A stretch of 64,000 nt of DNA from Alphaproteobacteria bacterium Ga0077535. GTDB lineage: Bacteria > Pseudomonadota > Alphaproteobacteria > Caulobacterales > Aquidulcibacteraceae. The stretch spans positions 62,001 to 126,000 of the forward strand of contig LNEK01000004.1 of assembly GCA_001464425.1 (NCBI GenBank), given 5' to 3'. A program made the translations under genes and the position numbers. The notes under the pieces are model-generated. The model was not told where the DNA came from. It saw nothing but the letters and a program-made list of their open reading frames with translations, and searched no databases. Shown one piece after another: positions 8,306-18,281 of this stretch. The stretch's first letter is position 1; the number at the start of each line of letters is the position of its first letter.

Positions 8306-9570
8306 CAGGTTTCCACGAAAAGCGGTGTGAGGTGGGCGTTGGCGAACTTGACCTGCGGATCGTGCGCCGCGCGAACCGCGCGGAAGCGCGCAGCATTAGG
8401 ATAAAGCGCATCGACATCGGCTTTGGTCAATGTGTGACGCTTGGCCCAGTGCGGGCGCCCACCGTGGGCGCGGAAGATGGGCTCGATACCGACGAAGAAA
8501 TCGCGCCATGGCATCTTGAAATATTGATGCGCCGAGATCGAGACGCACGGGCCCGCATGAAACGGGCTCAGCCAAATATCGTCCGCCGCGATGGCGCGAA
8601 ACTCGAATGGGAAGGTGATCGGCAATTTGCGTCTGCGAATGTAAGCGATGGCTTCACGCAGTGCGGCCCAGCCATTGGCGGCCGGGACCTCATATTCCAT
8701 CTCCTCGAAGCGCACGCTGCGCTTGGATGGGAAGATTTGAAACGCGGGGCCGACGCGGCGTTGGCGAATGCCGGGCTCGACGATGAGCGGCTGCAGGCGG
8801 CGCGTGAGGACTGGAAATGTCGCGCAGAGATCGCAGATCAGCTTAAACGCGCGATCGTCCATATCGTTGAGGTGTTTGAGCGGCCCTTCGTTTGGCGCCG
8901 GATTCAACGTTTTCAGGATCGCCTGGTCGCCATACGGGAAGACAAAGAATTCGACGTGACGATTGTTGGCGACGAGATTGTCCCAGTTCTCGGCGACATA
9001 CTCGAACGGGTGCGATTCCACTCGTTCCTCGAGATGGTAAGCCGGCAAGACATCGATCTCGATCCGGGTGGCGACGCCGACGAGGCCGAGCGATAGGCGC
9101 GCGGCTTGGAAGAGATCGTTGTTCTCCGCAGCGCTGCAGCTGATGATGCTGCCATCGGCTTGCATGAGGCGAAAGGAGCGCGCCGTTGTGGAAAGAGAGC
9201 CGAGCGTAGCGCCAGTGCCGTGCGTTCCGGTGCCGATCGCGCCGGCGAGCGATTGTGGGTTCACATCACCCTGGTTGATGAGCGAGAGCCCATCTTCCCA
9301 GAGCGCGGCCGTGAGTTTGGCCAGACTCCAGCCGGCGGGCGCCCACACGCGGGCTCGATCAGCGCTGATCTCAATCGCGCCTTCAAGATCGGAAAGCGAA
9401 ACGAGCGCGCCGTCAGTTTCGCACAACGGCATGAAAGAATGGCCCGCGCCGACAACACGGACTTTTCTCGCAGCGCGGATGATCTCTGCGAGTTCGGCTT
9501 CGGTGCCCGGCGTCGCCAAACGCGCCGGCCGCGCCGTCACACTGCCCGACCAATTCCGCCACTGCGCCAT
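8305..9570 (-). CDS. FAD-linked sugar-1,4-lactone oxidase (gulono/arabinono-lactone type)
   Basis: VAO-family flavoprotein of 421 residues. The FAD-binding domain has VVGAGHSF, where the His is the usual covalent FAD attachment site in gulonolactone and alditol oxidases, and GAIGTGTHGTG. The C-terminal ALO domain ends with GRPHWAKRHTL, the HWxK signature of aldonolactone oxidases. It probably oxidises a sugar lactone or alditol. It forms a two-gene unit with the downstream PLP enzyme. Confidence 0.82.
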   Translation of the reverse strand: MAQWRNWSGSVTARPARLATPGTEAELAEIIRAARKVRVVGAGHSFMPLCETDGALVSLSDLEGAIEISADRARVWAPAGWSLAKLTAALWEDGLSLINQGDVNPQSLAGAIGTGTHGTGATLGSLSTTARSFRLMQADGSIISCSAAENNDLFQAARLSLGLVGVATRIEIDVLPAYHLEERVESHPFEYVAENWDNLVANNRHVEFFVFPYGDQAILKTLNPAPNEGPLKHLNDMDDRAFKLICDLCATFPVLTRRLQPLIVEPGIRQRRVGPAFQIFPSKRSVRFEEMEYEVPAANGWAALREAIAYIRRRKLPITFPFEFRAIAADDIWLSPFHAGPCVSISAHQYFKMPWRDFFVGIEPIFRAHGGRPHWAKRHTLTKADVDALYPNAARFRAVRAAHDPQVKFANAHLTPLFVET

Positions 9571-9632
9571 GCGTGTTCTCCGGCCCCGCTTGTAGACGCC
9601 GAACGCGAGACGCGTCGAGCGGCGCCGTGGCG

Positions 9633-10475
9633 TTAGCGCTTGGCGAGCTTTTTGGCCGCGGGCTTGACCGGCGTCGCTCTCTTTTTAGAAGTGGCCTTCT
9701 TGGCAGGTGCAAGCTCAATCCATGTCGGCGCGTGGTCGCTGGTTTTTTCCCAACCGCGAACCTCGCCATCGACGCCGGCCGCTTTGAGGAGCGGAGCGAC
9801 GTCGGGGCTTAGGAGCAGATGATCGATGCGTAGCCCAGCGTTCCGGGCGTAGGCGTTTCGGAAATAGTCCCAGAACGTATAGATTCGCGCATTGGGATGA
9901 CGCGTGCGGATCGCATCTGTCCAGCCTTGCTTCAAAAGCTTGGCGTATGCTTCTCGCACTTCGATGCGAAAGAGCGCGTCATCGACCCAGCGCTCGGGTT
10001 TGTAGACGTCGAGTTCTGTCGGCATGACGTTGTAGTCGCCGGCGAGGATTGTGGGCCTGCCGGCGGCGAGCAGCTTCTTGGCGTGCGCGCTGAAGCGTTT
10101 GTACCAAGCGAGCTTGTATTCGAACTTCGGGCCGGGCCACGGATTGCCGTTCGGCGCGTAGAGACAGCCGATGGTGAGGCCGCCAATCTCGGCTTCGAGA
10201 TAGCGGCTTTGCAGATCGTCAGAATCGCCGGGGAGCCCGCGCCGCGTTTCCGTTGGGAGCGCAGCGCGCGCAAGGATCGCAACGCCGTTCCAGCTTTTCT
10301 GCCCGTGCCAAATCGCTTGATAGCCGGCTGCCTGGATTGCGGCTTCGGGGAAGCGTTCGTCCGGGGACTTAAGTTCTTGCAGGCAAACAATGTCCGGCTT
10401 GCGGAGTTCAAGCCATTTCAGCAACACAGGTAGCCGCCCGTTAATGCCGTTGACGTTGTAAGTGGCAATGCGCAT
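9633..10475 (-). CDS. xth: Exodeoxyribonuclease III (AP endonuclease)
   Basis: Mg-dependent nuclease of the EEP family acting at abasic sites. MRIATYNVNGINGRL at the start, LQELKS with the metal Glu, GDYNVMP with the catalytic Asp/Asn, and SDHAPTW with the catalytic His are all present. The start at 10475 gives the standard N-terminus; five extra codons upstream are probably not used. The last 22 residues are rich in Lys and Ala (KKATSKKRATPVKP), an extension beyond the usual fold that may help bind DNA. Confidence 0.9.
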   Translation of the reverse strand: MRIATYNVNGINGRLPVLLKWLELRKPDIVCLQELKSPDERFPEAAIQAAGYQAIWHGQKSWNGVAILARAALPTETRRGLPGDSDDLQSRYLEAEIGGLTIGCLYAPNGNPWPGPKFEYKLAWYKRFSAHAKKLLAAGRPTILAGDYNVMPTELDVYKPERWVDDALFRIEVREAYAKLLKQGWTDAIRTRHPNARIYTFWDYFRNAYARNAGLRIDHLLLSPDVAPLLKAAGVDGEVRGWEKTSDHAPTWIELAPAKKATSKKRATPVKPAAKKLAKR

Positions 10476-10511
10476 GCCGGCTAATAGCACGCCGTGGTCA
10501 TAGCGACACGC

Positions 10512-11072
10512 TTAGCGCGCGCGCAGACCGATAAAGCTTCGGCGGCGTTTCGGCGGTGCGCGAGGCATCTCTTCAGGCTCCACCTCGTTGGCCGGTACTG
10601 GCGTCGCAGGCTCAACGGCGGCGCCTTCCAGCGCAGCACGATCCTCGCGGCCAAGGTGGATCTCGTTCGCTTGCGCGCGAGCGGTTTCAATTGCGCGGCG
10701 GAATTGAACTGGGTTCGCCATTGGGGGAAACACGATCACCGCGTCTCCAGTGCCCGTCACGACGATGCGGCCATAGCCGAACATGCGCGCGATCAAGGAT
10801 TGATCAAGTGAGACGCCTTCAACGCTCTCAACGGCCAGCTCTTGCGTATGACGGTTGAGCCAGCCGCGCTTCAAGATGATGCGCCGATCGGTTACCGCAA
10901 AGTCGGTGCTGGTCATGATGATGAGCGAGCGCACGAAGATGAAGATGCCGACGATGATGACGCCGAGAAAGATCAGAGCAGCCCACGCGCCAAACCAGAA
11001 GACACCTGGCCACCTGCCCCGCATCAGGATGGTTTCGCCACTTGCCAGACTGCTGTCGATATACCGCATCAT
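10512..11072 (-). CDS. Membrane protein with bacterial PH domain
   Basis: A 186-residue protein with two adjoining hydrophobic segments near residues 24-55 followed by a bacterial PH (bPH2/DUF304) domain: STDFAVTDRRIILKRG, VESVEGVSLDQSL and YGRIVVTGTGD are the usual landmarks. The C-terminus is a Pro/Glu-rich tail ending in a basic patch. Its role is unknown; such proteins are thought to act in membrane or stress functions. It lies 36 nt upstream of xth on the same strand. Confidence 0.8.
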   Translation of the reverse strand: MMRYIDSSLASGETILMRGRWPGVFWFGAWAALIFLGVIIVGIFIFVRSLIIMTSTDFAVTDRRIILKRGWLNRHTQELAVESVEGVSLDQSLIARMFGYGRIVVTGTGDAVIVFPPMANPVQFRRAIETARAQANEIHLGREDRAALEGAAVEPATPVPANEVEPEEMPRAPPKRRRSFIGLRAR

Positions 11073-11132
11073 TCGCCTCTCAGACGCAACGCACGCTTGC
11101 CGCGTACGTTCCGTCCGAGACTGGCGGATGAC

Positions 11133-11984
11133 TTAATCGGCGCCTTCCACCTTGCGGCCTTGGATGAAGTTCAAGACATCGGCGTTGAACTCGTCCGTAT
11201 TGGTGGCGGCAAAGCCGTGAGCGCCGCCGGCGTACACTTTGAGAACGCCCTGCTTCAGCAGCTTCACGCTTTTGAGCGCCGCCGCTTTGATGGGGACGAT
11301 TTGGTCATCGTCGCCATGGGCGACGAGCACCGGGATATCGATCCTCTTCAAATCCTCGGTGTAATCGACCTCCGAGAATTCGTGGATGCAATCGAGCTGG
11401 CCTTTGATGCCGCCCATAAGGCCCTGCAGCCGAAAACTCTCGCGCTGACCTTCGCTTATCTTCGCGCCTGGCCGATTGTAGCCATAAAACGGCATGGTCA
11501 GATCTTAATAGAATTGCGACCGATCATTACGCGTGCCGGTGCGGATGCCATCGAACGCTTCGATGGGCGTGCCTTCCGGGTTGGCTGGCGTTTTCAACAT
11601 GAGAGGCGGCACGGCACCGAGCAGCACGGCCTTCGACGCGCGTGACGCGCCATAGCGGCCGAGATAATGCGTGACTTCACCGCCGCCGGTGGAATGGCCG
11701 ACCATAACGAGATTTTTTAGATCAAGCGTATCGACCAGCACCGAGAGATCTTCGGCATATTGATCCATATTGTTGCCGTCCCACGTCTGCGACGAGCGGC
11801 CGTGGCTGCGGCGGTCGTGGGCGATGACGCGATAGCCCTGCTCACCGAAGAAGACCATTTGCTTGTCCCAGTCGTCGCTGGAAAGCGGCCAGCCGTGGGA
11901 GAAGAGGATTGGTTGCGCAGACTTCGGGCCCCAATCCTTGTAGAAAATTTGTGCGCCGTCTTTGGCTGTAACGTAGGGCATCAT
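11133..11984 (-). pseudogene. Alpha/beta hydrolase (chloroperoxidase/esterase type) with in-frame TAA
   Basis: Two pieces in the same frame add up to one cofactor-free haloperoxidase/arylesterase-like hydrolase of about 283 codons. Codon 160 (11507-11505) is TAA where relatives have Lys in the segment SQFYKDLTMPFYGYN; three codons later the frame continues with MPFYGYNRPG. The nucleophile GHSTGG lies before the stop; the Asp (HGDDDQIVP) and His (GGAHGFA) lie after it. A single A-to-T change of AAA explains it. Either the gene is inactive, a two-piece enzyme is made by restart at that Met, or the base is a sequencing error. Confidence 0.85.
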
Positions 11985-12007
11985 CGCCTCCTGTCTTTAT
12001 CGGAAAA

Positions 12008-12820
12008 TTAGGCGGCGCGCGCGCCGAGGGAAGCCACGCCGCCGCGTTGGTTGCGCTCCGCCCAGGCGAGTGCGAAGTCGGCGACCTCTTCCCAGCCTGG
12101 CTCAGCGCACAGATAGTGCGAACGGTCTTCGTAGATTTTGAGCTCGGTGAGCGACTTAGCGCGCTTCTGCTTGTTGAAGATCGCCTTGGTCATGCTAGCC
12201 GGCGCGATCAGATCAATTCCGCCGCCGATCAGTAACAGTGGCGCGCGCGTCTTGCTGTTCCACTTGATCGCGCCAGCGCCGCCAGCGAGGACGCCGTCCC
12301 AGTACACTTTGCCGGCGGTTGGCGCGACATAGCGCGCGAAGTGCGCATCGACTTGATCGCGTGGCAAGCCGTTGGCAAATCGCGTGGCGAAGAACTTCTT
12401 CGTCATCGAGATGACCTTACCTCCACTGAAAGGGTCGCTCAGAACTGGCAACGCCGAGATCACAGCATCAAGCGGCAGGCCCACACCGGGGGTCGGCGCA
12501 GGATCGATGGCGACACCAGCGACGCCAAGGCCGCGATCGAGCAGATGCTGCGTGAAGACGCCGCCAGCGCTGTGGCCGATGATGATCGGGCTTTCCGGAA
12601 GCGCGCGGATGATGCGCTCATAGTGCGCGACGATTTCCTTCGGGCCGTATTTGGTGAGCTCTTTGCGCGGGTTGGCCTTGAGATCGACGGGGTCGCCTTC
12701 ATCGCCTGGCCAATCCGGCGTCAGCACCGTGTAGCCCCGCGCCTCGAATCGCGACTTCCAGTTTTCCCAGGCTTTCGAGCTCAGCCACGCGCCGTGCACG
12801 AGAACGATTGTCTTAGTCAT
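12008..12820 (-). CDS. Alpha/beta hydrolase
   Basis: A 270-residue hydrolase with VLVHGAWLSSKAW near the N-terminus (oxyanion hole), the nucleophile elbow IIGHSAGG, and a late Asp (GGIDLIAP) and His (EDRSHYLCAEPGW). GGAGG six bases upstream supports the ATG at 12820 (MTKTIVL). It resembles the lysophospholipase or esterase-like group; the substrate is not evident. It is followed by the broken hydrolase after 23 nt. Confidence 0.82.
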   Translation of the reverse strand: MTKTIVLVHGAWLSSKAWENWKSRFEARGYTVLTPDWPGDEGDPVDLKANPRKELTKYGPKEIVAHYERIIRALPESPIIIGHSAGGVFTQHLLDRGLGVAGVAIDPAPTPGVGLPLDAVISALPVLSDPFSGGKVISMTKKFFATRFANGLPRDQVDAHFARYVAPTAGKVYWDGVLAGGAGAIKWNSKTRAPLLLIGGGIDLIAPASMTKAIFNKQKRAKSLTELKIYEDRSHYLCAEPGWEEVADFALAWAERNQRGGVASLGARAA

Positions 12821-12920
12821 CGGAACCTCCATCCCATTCGATGAAGAGAGGATGCGCCCGACCCCAGCTGATAACCATTCTACATAGGGCTAACGCCCTA
12901 ATACAGGCGTATAGGCACGC

Positions 12921-14117
12921 TCAGGCGGTGGCCGGCAAAATGACCGTAAAGCAGGCGCCGCCTTGCTCACGGTTGCGCACCGAAATGGCGCCGCCGTATG
13001 TCTCCACGATGGATCGGCAAATCGGCAAACCCATGCCCATGCCATTGCTTTTCGTCGTGAAGAAGCTTTCGAACAAACGCACCTGCTGCTCGGGATCGAT
13101 GCCGGGTCCGCTATCCTCGAAATCAAGCCGCACGACGCCGTCTTCAACTTGAGTGCGCACAGTGAGTTGCGTCGACGGCTAGATTGACGACGACTTGCTG
13201 CAATTGTGTGCGATCGGCCAGCACGCGGGGCAACCCCCGCTGCAGCGCTAGTGTTAGTGCAACGCTTTGGCCCTGCAGTTCGTGCGCCAGGAACAGCATC
13301 CCCTCTTCAACGACGCTGTTGAGAGACAACGCCGCAGCTTCAGGGGTGCGGTGGCCAGCCATATCGCGAACGCGTGAGATAATGTTCGCTGCACGCTCCG
13401 CGTCAGCGATGATGCGCTTGGTAAGAGCGCGCACCTCAGCGATATCGGGCTCAGGACGATCCAGCCAGCGCAAGCCGGCGGACGCGTCGTGGCGATAGCG
13501 GCAAGCGGTTGGTTGACCTCGTGCGCGATCGAGGCGGTCAGCTCTCCGAGCATGGAAACACGCGCCGCGTGCGCGAATTCCGCCTGCACCTGGCGCAACA
13601 TCGCGTGCGCCTGAACGCGTTCGGAAATATCGATCACGCCAATCAAGAGCTTGCCCGCGCCCACGGCCTCGGGCGCAAAGCATGCGGTGAACAGCGCGTC
13701 AAACACTTCACCATTGAGTTTTCGAAGCCGAGTTTCAGATGCGTAACTTGGCTTCCCGGTCACCGCCGCGATGACGCTGGCCGCGTAAACGGCATTGCTC
13801 TCTTCCGGCCAATAAATATCCAACGGCCGCAACAGCTCAGCCTTATCGCCGCGCCCGAACAGCGCCACCGTCTGATCGTTCACATCGACGACGCGCGTCA
13901 CGCGCATCATCTCGCGCACGAAATCCGGATGGTCGGCGAAATAGGCAGCGAAGTCGGCCACGCCTTGCTTGCGCAGATCGCGAAGCATGCCGCCGACAGG
14001 TGTAAAATCCAGCTCCCAGAAAGAAGCCGCCATCGCCTGGAAGAGATTGCGGTAGCGATACTCGCTCTCGCGCAACGCCTCCTCGGCGGTTTGGCTCTTA
14101 GGATCGCTGCTTGCCAT
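12921..14117 (-). pseudogene. PAS-domain sensor histidine kinase, frameshifted
   Basis: A cytosolic FixL-like kinase in three frame pieces. Codons 1-208 give a PAS region and the HisKA box SMLGELTASIAHEVNQPLAAI with H199. Then one base is missing near 13484-13491, and the next frame continues SAGLRWLDRPEPDIAEV to QQVVVNLAV. Near 13167-13171 a further stretch of roughly ten or more codons, including the N-box NA residues, is gone out of frame, and the ATPase lid (DSGPGIDPEQQ, GMGLPICRSIVE) follows in a third frame. Two independent lesions argue for a dead gene. The neighbouring response regulators are intact. Confidence 0.85.
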
Positions 14118-14126
14118 GCGTCTCCC

Positions 14127-14555
14127 CTAACGCAGCGTCGGCTCTTTCGCTAGCGCGCGCTCCAAGCAGTCGATCAAGGCCTCGGCGGGAAACGGCTTTT
14201 TGAGAACGCAGAGCGCCCCACTGGCGAAGGCGCGCTCCTTCAGCCCTTCTTCGCCCCGCGCGGTGATCATGATCACCGGCGTCACGCATCCCTGCGCGGT
14301 CAGTTGCAGCTTAAGCTCGATGCCTGAAAGTCCGGGCATCTGGATATCGGTAACGATCGCGGCGCTCCGATCTGCGTGATCGGCTGCGATGAAGTCCTCG
14401 GCGTTAGCGAACCCATGAGCGCGATAGCCGAGCGAGCGCACGAGGCCGACCAAGGCGGTGCGCAGGGAATCATCATCGTCGATGATGGAAATCAGGGTGT
14501 CTTCAGCCACACAGGCTCTATCGGCCTTGGCGGGCGCTGATGAAATCATACGCAT
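14127..14555 (-). CDS. Single-domain response regulator
   Basis: A 142-residue receiver domain without an output domain. IIDDDDSL carries the acidic pocket, VTDIQMPGLSG the phospho-acceptor Asp, MITARG the Thr/Ser switch and VLKKPFP the conserved Lys. It lies 9 nt after the dead kinase gene's upstream end and 17 nt after the FixJ-like gene, so all three were one operon. Such CheY-like proteins in FixLJ-type clusters relay or modulate phosphoryl flow. The ATG at 14555 or the one six bases later are both possible. Confidence 0.85.
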   Translation of the reverse strand: MRMISSAPAKADRACVAEDTLISIIDDDDSLRTALVGLVRSLGYRAHGFANAEDFIAADHADRSAAIVTDIQMPGLSGIELKLQLTAQGCVTPVIMITARGEEGLKERAFASGALCVLKKPFPAEALIDCLERALAKEPTLR

Positions 14556-14572
14556 GTATGAAAATGCAGCGC

Positions 14573-15205
14573 CTATTTTGGCGGCGCGGTGGGCTCCGCG
14601 GTGAGTTCAAGCGCCTCCGCCATCCTCACGAGATCGGCAAGCGTTTTGGCGCCCATCTTCCGCATGGCGGCGCCGCGGTGGATCTTCACCGTGATCTCGC
14701 TGAGATTGAGATCGCCTGCCACTTGCTTGTTCATTTTGCCGGAAGCCACGAGCGCCATCACTTGTCGCTCGCGCGGGGACAGGGTGGCGAACGCGGTGCG
14801 CAGCGCATCAATGCGGCCGCTCTCGGCACGCCGCGCCTCGTCCCTCGCGAGCGCCGCCGCGACGGCGTCCAACATCTCCTGGTCACGGAAGGGCTTGGCG
14901 AGAAAGTCCACTGCGCCAGCCTTCATGGCGCGGACTGTCATTGGAATGTCGCCGTGACCAGTCATCAGCACAGCCGGCAAGCGGACGCCTAGTTCCTCTA
15001 GGCGCTGCTGGAAATCCAAGCCGCTCATGCCCGGCATCCGAACATCGAGAACGAGGCATCCCGGCGCAGCCGTGGAAGGCGGCGCTTCCATGAACGCCGC
15101 GACAGATTCATATTGGCGTGTCTGCAGCCCAGTCGAGCGAAAGAGGCTGTCGAGAGCGCCGCGCAAAGAGGCGTCATCATCAATTATGTGAACGACGGGC
15201 GCCAT
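14573..15205 (-). CDS. FixJ-family response regulator (LuxR-type output)
   Basis: A 210-residue regulator: receiver domain with [19 protein letters not shown] (phospho-Asp) and AKPF, then a LuxR-type helix-turn-helix [29 protein letters not shown] start it at ATG 15205 (MAPVVHIID), the normal N-terminus of the family; upstream codons in frame look like non-coding sequence. With its kinase inactivated, it may answer to another kinase. It is divergent from the CDGSH fusion gene across 111 nt. Confidence 0.9.
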   Translation of the reverse strand: MAPVVHIIDDDASLRGALDSLFRSTGLQTRQYESVAAFMEAPPSTAAPGCLVLDVRMPGMSGLDFQQRLEELGVRLPAVLMTGHGDIPMTVRAMKAGAVDFLAKPFRDQEMLDAVAAALARDEARRAESGRIDALRTAFATLSPRERQVMALVASGKMNKQVAGDLNLSEITVKIHRGAAMRKMGAKTLADLVRMAEALELTAEPTAPPK

Positions 15206-15316
15206 TATCGAATACCTACGCCTCTTCAAATCGAGGCGCTGCCTATACCATAATATGATTGCGGCGGGTGCAAGCGTCGCGACGATGTCCAGCGTGACGG
15301 AGACGGAGACAGGACA

Positions 15317-17269
15317 ATGACGCCAGAGCCGATCCTCACGCCGACACGAGAACAGCTCATCCATGCGCTCTATGAAGCCGCAGAGCTGGAGCACAATCTG
15401 ATGTGCACCTATCTCTACGCTGCCTTCTCGATGAAGGACGGTGCGAGCGAGGGCCTAAGCCCCGAAGAAGCTGAGGCGGTGACCCGCTGGCGGCGCGCCA
15501 TCATCGATGTGGCGATCGATGAGATGGGCCACTTGGTTGCTGTGTGGAACATCACGGCGGCGATTGGCGGCACCCCCCGCTTCGGGCGCGGCAACTTCCC
15601 CCTCGATCCGGGCTACCTGCCAGCCGGCGTGGTGGTGAAGCTGGCGCCTTTCAACAAAGACGTGTTGCAGCACTTCATCCATCTTGAGCGACCCATCGGC
15701 TCTGACGAGCCAGACGGCGATGGATACGAACAGCTCTCCTTCAAACGTGGCGCCGTGACGCCGCGGGTGACGCCGATGGCGATCGACTACGAAACCGTGG
15801 GCGAATTCTACCAGACCATGGAATTCGCCCTCGACTTCATGGCCAAGCGGCTGGGCGAAGCCGATCTTTTTTGCGGCGACCCGGGCTTGCAGCTTTCATC
15901 GACCGAAGTCGCGCTCAAGGGCGCAAAGACCGTGCTCTGTTCAAAAACCGCGATCGCCGCCTGCGCTTCGATCATCACCGAAGGCGAAGGCGCAACGGAG
16001 GAAAACGCCAACTCACACTATTGCCGCTTCCGCGCCATTCGCGACGAGTATGAGGCGCTGCTGGCCAAGAACCCTCACTTCGTTCCGGCCTACCCAGCGG
16101 CGGTTAACCCGGTGCTACGCCGGCCGCCAAACATTGAAGGGCGTGTTTGGCTGGAGGATGAGCAATCGTCTGCGGTCGTCGACGTCGCCAACGCCACCTA
16201 TCAGACAATGCTGCGCTTGCTGGCGTATTCCTACGCCGTGCACGGGCCCAGTACAGAAAAGAGCTTTGTGGTCGATCTTAGCATCGACTTGATGAAAGCT
16301 ATGACGTTGTTGGCGGAGAGCGCCGCGCGCCGGCCTGCTGGCCCGTCAAACCCGCACTGCAATGCCGGTATGTCGTTCACAGCATTGCGCGATGCAGCGC
16401 CCTTGCCCCAAACGCCCAGTACGCGCCGCTTCTTCGTTGAACGCATACATGAACTCAGCAAGCACGCGGCCAAGTTGGATCAGAGCGACGTGCGGCTCGC
16501 ACGCGCCGCGGGGCTTCTCCAGGCGCTTGCTGCACGGGCAGAGCGCTTTCCAAGTTTCGCTGAGCAGCCCCCGACTGTGATGACGCACACTGCCCCTGCC
16601 TCGCACACGCCGGCGCCGACTTCGATCGCGGATGGCGCAGAGGTGGTTGCCGGCGAAACAGTGGAGATAACGTTCAACGGCAAGCTCTGCATTCACTCGC
16701 GCTTTTGCGTCACCGGCGCGCCGCGGGTGTTTCTCGCCAACGTCCAGGGACCCTGGATTCATCCGGACGACATGGACGCCGAAGAACTGATGGCCGTGGC
16801 GCGCGAGTGCCCGTCTGGGGCGATCCAATACCGGCGAAGAGACGGCGGGCGTGAAGAGCAGGCGCCGCCTGTGAATCTCATCTCGGTGCGCGAGGCCGGT
16901 CCGTACGCATTCCGCGGGCCGCTCACCATCGATGGCAAACCGATCGGCTACCGCGCTACGCTCTGCCGTTGTGGCGCCTCGAAGAACAAGCCGTTCTGCG
17001 ACAGCTCGCATAAGGAGATCGGCTTCAACGCCAGCGGCGAGCCGCCAACGGGCGAGAAGACCGATATGCTCACCGTTCGCGATGGCCCCGTCGAAGTGAC
17101 GCCGCAACTCGACGGCCCGCTGATGGTGCGCGGTAACCTGGAGATCATTTCAGGCACGGGGCGGGTCGTGGCACGGCAAGAGGCTGCCCGGCTCTGCCGA
17201 TGCGGCCACTCAAACACAAAGCCATTTTGCGACGGCACGCACGCAAAGGTCGGCTTTAGGAGCGGCTAG
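15317..17269 (+). CDS. Ferritin-like / divergent 4Fe-4S / double CDGSH iron-sulfur protein
   Basis: A 650-residue multi-cofactor protein. Residues 1 to about 370 form a ferritin-like domain of the VioB-type family ([34 protein letters not shown]), with possible diiron ligands. Around 449-505 is a Fer4_19-like segment ([13 protein letters not shown]... ARECPSGAI). Residues from 549 and 626 hold two CDGSH clusters, [17 protein letters not shown] and [17 protein letters not shown]. Each CDGSH motif can bind a 2Fe-2S cluster through three Cys and one His. The role is not established; iron or redox stress handling is a guess. A purine-rich GGAGACAGGA precedes the ATG. Confidence 0.85.
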   Translation: MTPEPILTPTREQLIHALYEAAELEHNLMCTYLYAAFSMKDGASEGLSPEEAEAVTRWRRAIIDVAIDEMGHLVAVWNITAAIGGTPRFGRGNFPLDPGYLPAGVVVKLAPFNKDVLQHFIHLERPIGSDEPDGDGYEQLSFKRGAVTPRVTPMAIDYETVGEFYQTMEFALDFMAKRLGEADLFCGDPGLQLSSTEVALKGAKTVLCSKTAIAACASIITEGEGATEENANSHYCRFRAIRDEYEALLAKNPHFVPAYPAAVNPVLRRPPNIEGRVWLEDEQSSAVVDVANATYQTMLRLLAYSYAVHGPSTEKSFVVDLSIDLMKAMTLLAESAARRPAGPSNPHCNAGMSFTALRDAAPLPQTPSTRRFFVERIHELSKHAAKLDQSDVRLARAAGLLQALAARAERFPSFAEQPPTVMTHTAPASHTPAPTSIADGAEVVAGETVEITFNGKLCIHSRFCVTGAPRVFLANVQGPWIHPDDMDAEELMAVARECPSGAIQYRRRDGGREEQAPPVNLISVREAGPYAFRGPLTIDGKPIGYRATLCRCGASKNKPFCDSSHKEIGFNASGEPPTGEKTDMLTVRDGPVEVTPQLDGPLMVRGNLEIISGTGRVVARQEAARLCRCGHSNTKPFCDGTHAKVGFRSG

Positions 17270-17276
17270 GCGTGGG

Positions 17277-17290
17277 ATGACATCTGTCAT
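17277..17290. promoter_or_regulatory. Inverted repeat ATGACA-N2-TGTCAT before the ABC operon
   Basis: A perfect 6-bp inverted repeat with a 2-bp spacer, about 80 nt before the ABC transporter start. A near copy (11 of 14 positions the same) lies at 20753-20766, before the next transcription unit. Both flank the genes of a NarL-type regulator, so they are candidate binding sites for it. No other function is apparent. Confidence 0.5.
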
Positions 17291-17369
17291 GCCGCGTCCT
17301 TGACGGCGCACACTCACCCGCGCGACCGGGATCTGCTCTTTTGGCGTGGCATCGCCGAGGAGAGTACCC

Positions 17370-18281
17370 GTGTCGCCATCTGCTTCATCGACCGTCGCCA
17401 GATTAGAGGGCGTCTCGAAGGCCTATTCAGGCCGGTCTGTTCTGACGGACTTCGATTTCGCTCTTGAAGCGGGATCCGTCGTCGCCCTGCTGGGGCCAAA
17501 CGGCGCCGGCAAATCCACCGTCGCCGGCTTGATCACCGGCCGGCTCGCTGCCGACGCGGGCGCAGTCGCCTTGTTCGACCGCGACCCACGCGACGCTGAC
17601 TCGCGCGCGCGCATGGGCGTGATGTTACAGGCCGCTGGCTTGCCGGAAGCGCTGACAGTAGCGGAAGCGGTTGGGCTACACGCAGGCTACTTCAAACGCC
17701 GCCTCAAAACGAAAGACATCCTCGAACAAGCCGGCCTCACTGCCCTCGCCAAGCGCCGTTGCGACAAGCTCTCGGGCGGCGAGCAACGGCGCGTGCACTT
17801 CGCGCTCGCCATCGCCGGTGCGCCCGACTTCCTCGTCCTCGATGAACCCACCACCGGCTTCGATCCGGAAGCGCGCCGCGCGATGTGGCGCCTCGTGCGT
17901 GAAAAGGCAGATGCTGGCGTCGGTGTTCTGCTGGCAACGCATCACATGGACGAAGCCGAAGCCCTCGCAGATCGCATCGTCGTCATCGCCGACGGCAAGA
18001 TTATCGCCGATGGCCCGCCCGCCGCCATCAAAGCTAAGGTCGCAGGATCAACGATCCGCATCCGCACCGGGCTTTCGCCGGCGCACCTAAAGATGCTTCC
18101 TAGCGCGGCCAAAGTGGATCAGCGCGGCGCCGATACGGCGATTCTGACTACGAATGCGCGCGCGACGCTCGAAGCGCTGTTCAGCGCCGATCCGGCGTTC
18201 ACCGATTTTGAAGTCACCAGCGCTTCGCTTGAAGACGCGCTCGCCGACATCATCGCCAACACTGTGAAGGAGGCCGCCTAA
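17370..18281 (+). CDS. ABC transporter ATP-binding protein
   Basis: Cytoplasmic ATPase of an ABC-2 type exporter, 303 residues. Walker A GPNGAGKST, signature LSGGEQRRV, Walker B FLVLDEPTTGFDP and the switch His in ATHHMD are all intact. I prefer GTG 17370 because GAGGAGAG lies 5-6 nt before it; a GTG 24 bases upstream is the alternative. Its TAA overlaps the permease ATG. Coupling with a DesK/DesR-like pair suggests export of a membrane-active compound sensed by that pair. Confidence 0.9.
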   Translation: MSPSASSTVARLEGVSKAYSGRSVLTDFDFALEAGSVVALLGPNGAGKSTVAGLITGRLAADAGAVALFDRDPRDADSRARMGVMLQAAGLPEALTVAEAVGLHAGYFKRRLKTKDILEQAGLTALAKRRCDKLSGGEQRRVHFALAIAGAPDFLVLDEPTTGFDPEARRAMWRLVREKADAGVGVLLATHHMDEAEALADRIVVIADGKIIADGPPAAIKAKVAGSTIRIRTGLSPAHLKMLPSAAKVDQRGADTAILTTNARATLEALFSADPAFTDFEVTSASLEDALADIIANTVKEAA

